Below are positions 7,618 to 12,902 of a DNA stretch of 12,902 bases, piece by piece. This DNA comes from Dehalococcoidia bacterium. Lineage in GTDB: Bacteria; Chloroflexota; Dehalococcoidia; GIF9; AB-539-J10. Location: positions 1-12,902 of the forward strand of contig DAOUSX010000008.1 of NCBI GenBank assembly GCA_030627025.1. Reading direction: 5' to 3'. The position numbers and the translations under genes were made by a program. Position 1 is the stretch's first letter, and every line of letters starts with the position of its first letter. The notes beneath the pieces were generated by a model. That model worked only from the letters and a program-made list of their open reading frames with translations. It was not told the DNA's origin and searched no databases.

Positions 7618-8868
7618 CTAGATTTGATTCTCAAGGCAGTATTCCCTCAAGCCATTTAGCGCAGCGAAAAATTCTCTCATCATTACACTTATGGGATACA
7701 TTCCCTTACGGGTCACATTTATTTCTCCATCTTTTTCTTGAATCAGCCCGAAGAGCTTGAGGAACAATAGTTCCCTTTCTAGCTTTTGATGTATGTTGGC
7801 GTTAAATCTTTTGTGGAATTTCTTTTTGACTAATCTCATTCCGAATAGCTTTGATAAGAGGTAATAATAAAGCAATTCATGCTCTGATAACTTTCTCCAC
7901 CGCATTATAGGCAGTTTACCTTGCGTTAAAAGCTCCTCATATCTATTCAGCGAGAATGAATTTGTGTAGAAATTGCCATTGAGCAGACTTGCCGAGCCTG
8001 CTCCTATGCCGATGTAATCATCAAAGTTAATTATGTATTCGTCTATTATCCTTTCACCTTTGGAGAAACACCATACCGTTGAGGGGAGATAATTATCGCC
8101 ACAAATATCTCTTAAGATGACACTATAAAATGCCTTCTCTCTAGATGTATCTACCCGGGTAAATCTCCGTTCCAAAGCGTTCTTCTTATGTGGAGATGGC
8201 ATTAGTGGGTAAAATGTAACTTGGTTTACTCTTAAGCTTTTGAGGATCTCTATGTCTGCCTCGAATGTCTCAATGGATTGAGGGGGGAAGTTGAATATAA
8301 GATCGAGGTTCAAAGTATCGAATTTACCATTAGCGATGGAAATTTTCTCTCTTATTTCTTCTCCAGTGCAGAATGCTCTTCCCATGGATTTCAATATGCT
8401 GTCATTAAAGCTCTGCACTCCTATGGATAGCCTGTTGACCCCTGCCTCTTTTAGGAGATTTACGTTTTCTTCATTCACTTCACGTGGTGTGGTTTCCACG
8501 GAGATTTGCTTTACCTCAAACTTTTCCTTGAGGTAACTTATAAATCCGAGTAGCTCATCCATAAGCACAGTTGGCGTTCCACCGCCGATGTAAAATGTGG
8601 AGAATTTGAATCCCCTGTGAATATAAAGGTTGAGTTCCGTTGTAAGATTCTTAAAGTATCTCCTAGCTTCATCTTCGCGAAATAGATATCTATTAAAGCA
8701 GCAATAAGGGCAGAGACTTTTGCAGAATGGGATATGGATATAAAGTGAAATCTGGTTATCGCTGTCCGTTCCCAGCCCTACGATTTGCGATTCATCGAGC
8801 GCATCGTTGAGCTTTACAAATTTTCTTCCCTCATAGCGGGTAATCAGCCCCAGGAAAGTTGAGAGCAT
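7618..8868 (-). CDS. HemW/HutW-like radical SAM protein
   Basis: This 416-residue cytoplasmic iron-sulfur enzyme belongs to the coproporphyrinogen-III-oxidase-like radical SAM group. HIPFCKSLCPYCCF at about residues 45-58 has the CxxxCxxC cluster ligands (C49, C53, C56) and an extra Cys directly after (C57), where HemW usually has Asp before Phe. The SAM-binding YIGGGTP follows at 93-99, then RLSIGVQSFN at 146-155 and YIGIGAGSAS near 285-294. The C-terminal quarter resembles the winged-helix end of HemW/HutW proteins. These relatives act in heme trafficking (HemW) or anaerobic heme breakdown (ChuW/HutW); which applies here cannot be decided. I chose ATG 8868 with GAGGA 11 bases upstream. A TTG at 8886 would add six residues with no ribosome site. 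It follows a small membrane protein on the same strand. Confidence 0.8.
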   Translation of the reverse strand: MLSTFLGLITRYEGRKFVKLNDALDESQIVGLGTDSDNQISLYIHIPFCKSLCPYCCFNRYLFREDEARRYFKNLTTELNLYIHRGFKFSTFYIGGGTPTVLMDELLGFISYLKEKFEVKQISVETTPREVNEENVNLLKEAGVNRLSIGVQSFNDSILKSMGRAFCTGEEIREKISIANGKFDTLNLDLIFNFPPQSIETFEADIEILKSLRVNQVTFYPLMPSPHKKNALERRFTRVDTSREKAFYSVILRDICGDNYLPSTVWCFSKGERIIDEYIINFDDYIGIGAGSASLLNGNFYTNSFSLNRYEELLTQGKLPIMRWRKLSEHELLYYYLLSKLFGMRLVKKKFHKRFNANIHQKLERELLFLKLFGLIQEKDGEINVTRKGMYPISVMMREFFAALNGLREYCLENQI

Positions 8869-8898
8869 ATTGGTCAAAGTCCTCAATATGAAGATGCG

Positions 8899-9249
8899 TT
8901 ATACTGCTTGGAAGCAGGCTACGGCTAGGATAATGGCGATTATAATGAAGATTATCGCTTCCGCCAGCATAAATTTTGACCTTGGTGTGTAGGTGAGGGT
9001 GTTAATTGCCCATAGGAGTGGCAAAATTATTCCTATGATTGCTAAGCTAGGGTTGACCTCTGAAGGATAACGGATTAGATGAAAGCAAATTCCAGCAGCT
9101 ATTGCTAAACAGGCTGCGGCGGTAGCATGTCTAGCATAAAGGGCTTTCATAGGATAGCCAAACCTCTCTGTTAATCTCTCGGGTAGCAATAAGCATATCC
9201 CTGAAGCTGTTAACCAGAAAGCTAGAAAACCAAGCGCTCCATTTAACAT
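8899..9249 (-). CDS. Small four-helix integral membrane protein, unknown function
   Basis: I do not recognise this 116-residue protein. Hydrophobic segments at about 1-22, 39-60, 66-87 and 92-116 suggest four transmembrane helices joined by short loops. The first loop (about 23-38) is charged: PERLTERFGYP, then KALYARH. No catalytic motif is visible, and it contains few cysteines. The start is well set: AGGAGG lies about 9 bases before the ATG, and a good minus-strand promoter lies further upstream. The radical SAM gene follows 30 bases later, so the pair is likely one transcript. A partner role for the radical SAM enzyme is possible but unproved. Confidence 0.72.
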   Translation of the reverse strand: MLNGALGFLAFWLTASGICLLLPERLTERFGYPMKALYARHATAAACLAIAAGICFHLIRYPSEVNPSLAIIGIILPLLWAINTLTYTPRSKFMLAEAIIFIIIAIILAVACFQAV

Positions 9250-9291
9250 TTATCGTTACCTCCTTTTGTAGTAATGTTCAAACTATATGAT

Positions 9292-9321
9292 ATAATACCG
9301 CCTTGTTATACCTATTGACAA
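9292..9321 (-). promoter_or_regulatory. Promoter of the membrane protein / radical SAM unit
   Basis: On the minus strand, TTGTCA (9321-9316) and TATTAT (9297-9292) are separated by 18 bases, each one mismatch from consensus. Transcription would begin near 9285, giving a leader of about 36 bases that contains the AGGAGG ribosome site. Confidence 0.55.
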
Positions 9322-9343
9322 TTAGCAGTAACAATGTAATTAT
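9315..9343 (+). promoter_or_regulatory. Promoter of the plsX-acpP-fabL-fabF operon
   Basis: A perfect -35 TTGACA at 9315-9320 is followed 17 bases later by AATTAT at 9338-9343, with a TGT extended -10 at 9335-9337. The expected start is near 9350, about 30 bases before plsX. The -35 overlaps that of the minus-strand promoter by five bases. Confidence 0.55.
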
Positions 9344-9354
9344 TTCTACATAGT

Positions 9355-9366
9355 ATACCGAGGTAT
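9355..9366. promoter_or_regulatory. Possible operator dyad upstream of plsX
   Basis: ATACC at 9355-9359 and GGTAT at 9362-9366 form a perfect 5-bp dyad around a 2-base centre, located between the predicted transcription start and the plsX ribosome site. Lipid regulators such as FapR bind dyads at this sort of place, but the sequence is not a FapR consensus. The site is short and could be chance. Confidence 0.25.
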
Positions 9367-9380
9367 CATGGAGTTAAGTT

Positions 9381-10415
9381 ATGCCTGAAGTTAGCAAGAG
9401 AGTAAGGATAGCCGTTGATGGCATGGGGGGTGATTATGCCCCTGGTGAGGTAGTTAAAGGAGCAGTTTACGCCGTACAGAAAGGCGATATGGAGGTTATC
9501 TTAACTGGTCCGCTGAGCATACTGGAAGGCGAATTAGCTAAATATGGGTCATCCGATAATTTGCCCATCAGGTGTGTTGAAGCCAGTGAAGTCATTAAGG
9601 AGGGTGAATCGCCGGCTTTAGCAATTCGCCAGAAACGCAATTCTTCCATAGTTATAGCTACGAAGCTGGTGAAGACAGGTGAGGCGGATGCTGTAGTTAG
9701 TGCGGGTTCTACGGGAGCTACGGCCGTTAGTGCTATAGTGTATCTGGGCATGATTGAAGGATTGGAGCGTCCGGCAATTGCTGCACCTTTTAAGGGCCTT
9801 GGTTCCAATGTGATAGTGATAGATATTGGGGGCAATGTTGATTGTAAACCACATCAATTCTTATCATTTGCCATTGCTGGTTCTATCTATGCCAGAAAGT
9901 TGTTTAATATTGCCAATCCCACAGTGGGTTTACTAAGTACTGGTGTAGAAGAAGGGAAGGGAACTGAAGCAGTGCGTGAGGCTTATTCGCTTCTTAAAAA
10001 TAGTGGATTGAATTTTGTTGGCAATGTAGAAGGTAGCGATATACTCAGTGGGCGAGCCAATGTTGTTGTCTGTGATGGGCTGGTGGGCAATGTTCTTATT
10101 AAGTTTTATCAAAGTTTAGGGAATTATGCAGTGGATTTTATAAAGCGAAAGCTGAGGAAGTACCCTTTGAGCGGTAGGATAGTCAACTCATTATTTACTA
10201 GGCTTTTCCCAGTAGCTAGATTAGCTTATGAAGGTGAAGAGGCAGGTGGTGGTATTTTATGGGGTGTTGATGGGGTCGTCAGGATAACGCATGGAGCTTG
10301 TCGAGCCCCCCACATAGCGCATGCGATAGCGAGTGCCAAGAACAGTGTGCAAGCTGATGTTGTTGGCTACTTAAAATCCGAATTGGCGAAAGTTAAGGCA
10401 GAAAATAAATTATGA
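9381..10415 (+). CDS. plsX: Phosphate acyltransferase PlsX
   Basis: This 344-residue PlsX turns acyl-ACP and phosphate into acyl-phosphate, the donor used by PlsY in the first step of phospholipid synthesis. It is a soluble, peripherally membrane-bound enzyme. Family motifs in order: DGMGGDYAP at residues 13-21, SAGSTGA at 107-113, DIGGNVDCKP at 148-157, EEGKGTEAVREAY at 190-202, NVEGSDI at 215-221 and CDGLVGNVLIK at 231-241. Length is normal. The ATG at 9381 has GGAG 7 bases upstream. It leads a four-gene operon, 11 bases ahead of acpP, the usual bacterial arrangement that places lipid assembly next to chain synthesis. Confidence 0.96.
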   Translation: MPEVSKRVRIAVDGMGGDYAPGEVVKGAVYAVQKGDMEVILTGPLSILEGELAKYGSSDNLPIRCVEASEVIKEGESPALAIRQKRNSSIVIATKLVKTGEADAVVSAGSTGATAVSAIVYLGMIEGLERPAIAAPFKGLGSNVIVIDIGGNVDCKPHQFLSFAIAGSIYARKLFNIANPTVGLLSTGVEEGKGTEAVREAYSLLKNSGLNFVGNVEGSDILSGRANVVVCDGLVGNVLIKFYQSLGNYAVDFIKRKLRKYPLSGRIVNSLFTRLFPVARLAYEGEEAGGGILWGVDGVVRITHGACRAPHIAHAIASAKNSVQADVVGYLKSELAKVKAENKL

Positions 10416-10426
10416 GGAGGTAACTT

Positions 10427-10669
10427 ATGTCCATCGAAGAGCAGTTAAAGGATATTGTGGCTAATATTGTCCATGTCGATAAGAGTCTTATCCGCAGGGA
10501 GGGCACTTTTAAGGAGATAAATGCCGATTCGTTGGACATAGTGCAAATACTGCTTAATGCGGAGGAAACTTACGATATTGAGATTCCCGATGAAGATGCT
10601 GAGCAATTTCAGAACTTCGGTGATTTTGTTGACTATGTGGAACGCTGTGTAACAGCGAAGAAAAAATGA
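10427..10669 (+). CDS. acpP: Acyl carrier protein
   Basis: This is an 80-residue acidic acyl carrier protein. The phosphopantetheine attachment site is Ser35 in NADSLD (32-37), followed by helix II (IVQILLNAEETY) and the acidic IEIPDEDAE segment, as in normal fatty-acid ACPs. It carries growing acyl chains between the synthesis enzymes and hands finished chains to PlsX. GAGGAGG at 10414-10420 lies 6 bases before the start and overlaps the plsX stop. The stop overlaps the next start as ATGA, so translation is coupled to fabL. The sequence has no unusual features. Confidence 0.95.
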   Translation: MSIEEQLKDIVANIVHVDKSLIRREGTFKEINADSLDIVQILLNAEETYDIEIPDEDAEQFQNFGDFVDYVERCVTAKKK

Positions 10670-11454
10670 TGCCCCGCTCTTTTAAAGGTAAGTTGGCCCT
10701 GGTAACAGGCAGTGGCAGGGGGATCGGTAGGGCTATTGCTCTGAAGCTTGCTTCTCAGGGTAGTGACATCATCGTTAACTTCTTCCGCCACCGTGATGCT
10801 GCAGAGAAAACAGCTAAGGAGATCGAGGACATTGGGGTGAAGGCTAGAGTTATCAGGGCAAACGTGGGAGACCCGGCGAAGATAGACGAGATGTTTGATG
10901 TGATTAGCAATGATTTTGGCTATCTGGATATTCTGATTAATAATGCTGCTTCAGGTGTGGGTCGCCCGGTAATGGATGTGGATGTTAAGGCCTGGGATTG
11001 GACTATGAATATAAACGCTAGAGCTGTTTTGCTTTGTGCCCAGCGAGCAGCCAGGCTTATGGAGGGGAGGGACGGCAAAATAGTAAGTATATCTAGCCTG
11101 GGTTCATTTCTTGCTTGGCCTACTTATGCTGCTGTGGGAGTATCTAAAGCAGCTCTGGAAGCTTTGACTCGTTATCTAGCGCTGGAATTAGCCCCCAAGG
11201 GTATCTGTGTTAATGCTGTAGCTGCTTCTGCGGTATTAACGGATGCGCTCAAATTCTATGTTAAAGACCAGCCGGGATCAGTTAGCCAGCAACAGGCAAC
11301 ACCAGCGGGAAGGATGGTAACTCCTGAGGATGTTGCTAACGCGGTGGCTTTTTTGTGTGGCGACGATGCTTTTATGATAAGGGGCCAAACGATTATTGTT
11401 GATGGTGGCACATCTGTGGCTCCATTTATTTTTGGGGGAGGTGTAAGCATATGA
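10666..11454 (+). CDS. fabL: FabL-type enoyl-ACP reductase (SDR family, enoyl reductase III)
   Basis: This 262-residue short-chain dehydrogenase has a TGSGRGIG cofactor motif at 14-21, NNAASG at 92-97 and ISSLGS at 142-147. The active-site spacing is Y154-x6-K161 (YAAVGVSK), the enoyl-reductase pattern of FabI and FabL, not the Y-x3-K of ketoreductase FabG. Segments match remembered Bacillus subtilis FabL closely: NVGDPAKIDEMF, WDWTMNINA, VGVSKAALEALTRYLA, NAV, TPAGRMV and MIRGQTIIVDGG. It should reduce trans-2-enoyl-ACP with NADPH, the last step of each elongation round. It starts within the acpP stop (ATGA); the second ATG at 10669 is an alternative losing one residue. Automated annotation may label it FabG. 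The FabL call rests on recalled sequence and the Y-x6-K spacing. Confidence 0.88.
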   Translation: MMPRSFKGKLALVTGSGRGIGRAIALKLASQGSDIIVNFFRHRDAAEKTAKEIEDIGVKARVIRANVGDPAKIDEMFDVISNDFGYLDILINNAASGVGRPVMDVDVKAWDWTMNINARAVLLCAQRAARLMEGRDGKIVSISSLGSFLAWPTYAAVGVSKAALEALTRYLALELAPKGICVNAVAASAVLTDALKFYVKDQPGSVSQQQATPAGRMVTPEDVANAVAFLCGDDAFMIRGQTIIVDGGTSVAPFIFGGGVSI

Positions 11455-12683
11455 ACCTACCACAAGTTGTAGTTACCGGGATGGGAGCTATTACTCCAAT
11501 AGGTTTGAATGTGGAGGAGTTTTGGCAGGGATTGGCTGCTGGTAAGTCTGGAGTTGCCCCTATCACTCGTTTTGATGCTACTGATTTCCGTGTGAAAGTA
11601 GATGCTGAGGTGAAAGGATTTGATCCTACCAAGTATATGGATTTGAAGGCAGTGGATCGCAGTCCAAGGGCAGTTCAACTTGTCGTTGGTGCGGCTAATG
11701 AAGCGGTAGCCTCGGCTAAATTGGATATGACTCAAGAGTGCCCTGAGAGAGTTGGTGTTAGCGTTGCCGCTATGGTGGGAAGTGACTATATAGTAAAGCA
11801 AAATGAATTGATTAATAGGAGAGGACCGAGGAGAGCTGACCCTCTTTTTATTACCAAGGCAAGTCCCAGTGGAGGAGCCATGGTTATAGGAATGATGCTT
11901 GGGGCTAAGGGGCCTAACTCTAGTGTGAATACTCTCTGTGCCAGTGGAGTTGATGCTATAGGAACGGCGTTGAATTTCATACGCCTGGGATATGCTGATG
12001 TTATGATAGCTGGTGGTGCTGACTCTAGCTTAGACCTGGTCAGCGTGGCTGGCGTAGACATCCTCGGTGCCTTATCTCGGGAGTCGGACCCACTTAAAGC
12101 TTCCCGTCCATTTGATGCTAACCGCGATGGCTTTGTTTATGGCGAGGGGGCGGGGTTAGTTATTTTGGAGACTTACGAACATGCCAAAAAGAGAGGTGCT
12201 CCCATATTGGCTGAGGTCGCTGGTGCTGCTTGGTCTTTTGATGCTTTTGACCAAACTGCTCCTGCCCCAGAAGCAGAGGCTTATGCTATGAGGGTGGCAC
12301 TTGAGAATGCCGGAGTGAAGCCTGAAGAGGTCGATTATATTAATGCACATGGCACCAGTACCAAACTAAATGATGCTTGTGAAACTGAGGCGATTAAGAT
12401 GGTTTTTGGCGAAAATGCTTACAAAATCCCGATAAGCTCAACCAAGTCTATGATTGGGCATGCAGTGATAGCGGCTGGTGCTGTTGAAACTATTGCTACA
12501 ATACTGGTTATGAATAAAGGGGTTATCCATCCAACTATAAATTATGAAACCCCTGACCCGGAATGTGACCTTGATTATGTCCCCAATGTAGCTCGTCCGG
12601 CGCAGGTGAATGTCTGTTTAAAGAATAGCTTTGGGCTTGGTGGGGAGAACTGCTGCCTGGTTCTGAAACGCTTTAGCGGCTGA
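11451..12683 (+). CDS. fabF: Beta-ketoacyl-ACP synthase II (FabF)
   Basis: This 410-residue condensing enzyme joins malonyl-ACP to acyl-ACP in fatty acid elongation. The Cys-His-His triad is intact: Cys163 in TLCASG, His300 in NAHGTST and His337 in KSMIGHA, with Lys332 in STKS. RPFDANRDGFVYGEGAG at 219-235 is also typical. One oddity is the C-terminal SFGLGGEN (393-400), where most FabF proteins have SFGFGGxN; the Leu396 position corresponds to the acyl-gate Phe400 of the E. coli enzyme. The start overlaps the fabL stop as ATGA, with GGAGG 9 bases upstream. It is the last gene of the operon and faces a convergent gene. Confidence 0.94.
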   Translation: MNLPQVVVTGMGAITPIGLNVEEFWQGLAAGKSGVAPITRFDATDFRVKVDAEVKGFDPTKYMDLKAVDRSPRAVQLVVGAANEAVASAKLDMTQECPERVGVSVAAMVGSDYIVKQNELINRRGPRRADPLFITKASPSGGAMVIGMMLGAKGPNSSVNTLCASGVDAIGTALNFIRLGYADVMIAGGADSSLDLVSVAGVDILGALSRESDPLKASRPFDANRDGFVYGEGAGLVILETYEHAKKRGAPILAEVAGAAWSFDAFDQTAPAPEAEAYAMRVALENAGVKPEEVDYINAHGTSTKLNDACETEAIKMVFGENAYKIPISSTKSMIGHAVIAAGAVETIATILVMNKGVIHPTINYETPDPECDLDYVPNVARPAQVNVCLKNSFGLGGENCCLVLKRFSG

Positions 12684-12719
12684 AGGTAGGGAGCCCTTCT
12701 AATTCTTGGAGTTTAGATA

Positions 12720-12902
12720 TTAGTATTTCTTTGCAAGAAATATCCTGCTGCTGGTCAGGTCATTCAGGAAACTCTTGAGCATAGATGCATATTCGTCCGT
12801 CTCATGGTGGTCAAGTTGCACCACTTTATCGGCTGTTTTCCGGCAATAATTGCAATCAGCACATTCAGATAGGCAATTCTGTTTCTTAAAGAAATCAATA
12901 AA
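12720..12902 (-). CDS. C-terminal fragment of a cysteine-motif protein, cut by the window edge
   Basis: Sixty codons and a TAA stop (12720-12722) are visible on the minus strand; the N-terminal part lies beyond the right edge. The fragment has a CLSECADCNYC cluster (C-x3-C-x2-C-x2-C), which suggests a metal or iron-sulfur site near the C-terminus, then a charged helical tail ending in FLAKKY. Such tails occur in several families (some U32 peptidases and radical SAM auxiliary domains), but I do not recognise this one. The open frame runs cleanly to the edge. It is convergent with fabF, 36 bases away. Confidence 0.6.
   Translation of the reverse strand, partial: FIDFFKKQNCLSECADCNYCRKTADKVVQLDHHETDEYASMLKSFLNDLTSSRIFLAKKY

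Noticed and set aside
9467..9857. Minus-strand open frames inside plsX
   Set aside because: They are antisense shadows of a gene with every PlsX motif intact.
12724..12742. Hairpin with an 8-bp AT-rich stem (TATTTCTT / AAGAAATA) and 3-base loop after fabF
   Set aside because: It has no GC core and no T run afterwards on either strand, and it lies inside the last codons of the minus-strand gene, so I do not call it a terminator.

Overview
The window is a gene-dense bacterial chromosome segment of moderate GC content. It carries 13 complete protein genes, one gene cut off by the right edge, and no rRNA, tRNA, CRISPR array, integrase or transposase that I can see. The taxon cannot be proved from this sequence. 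Three things suggest an anaerobic, subsurface-type bacterium, possibly Chloroflexota (Dehalococcoidia-like): an AMMECR1 protein, frequent TTG/GTG starts, and a dispersed repeat that reads RFARND when translated. This assignment is an inference held at low confidence.

Layout. (1) 64-582, plus strand: an AMMECR1-domain protein. (2) 710-2324, plus: a DUF47/PhoU-like protein that overlaps a PiT-type phosphate transporter by 8 bases, a classical two-gene phosphate uptake unit. (3) 2419-4338, plus: a long adenylate-forming acyl-CoA synthetase-like protein with a degenerate ATP-binding P-loop motif. (4) 6595-4361, minus: a tight three-gene unit of M50 site-2-protease-like membrane metalloprotease, alpha/beta hydrolase and SAM methyltransferase. 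The methyltransferase carries an in-frame RFARND repeat. (5) 6717-7610, plus: a UbiA/MenA-type prenyltransferase, divergent from the protease. (6) 9249-7618, minus: a small four-helix membrane protein followed by a HemW/HutW-like radical SAM protein. (7) 9381-12683, plus: a fatty acid synthesis operon, plsX-acpP-fabL-fabF. (8) 12902-12720, minus: the C-terminal end of a cysteine-motif protein.

How the genes work together. The clearest functional unit is the lipid operon. ACP carries the acyl chain, FabF elongates it, the SDR enzyme most likely performs the enoyl reduction, and PlsX passes finished acyl groups toward phospholipid synthesis. The SDR enzyme would be called FabG by default. However, its Tyr-x6-Lys active site and its match to remembered Bacillus subtilis FabL sequence mark it as a FabL-type enoyl-ACP reductase III. 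The fabD, fabH, fabG and fabZ functions are not in the window and must lie elsewhere.

Regulation visible in the sequence. Two intergenic regions carry divergent promoters. Between the four-helix protein and plsX, the two -35 boxes are nearly the same seven bases read on opposite strands. Upstream of the M50 protease, a near-consensus promoter places its predicted start point at the ATG, which suggests a leaderless mRNA. I found no wholly new multi-gene system. The observations most worth a second look are the FabL identity, the degenerate P-loop synthetase, the repeat inside the methyltransferase gene, and the leaderless and overlapping promoters.
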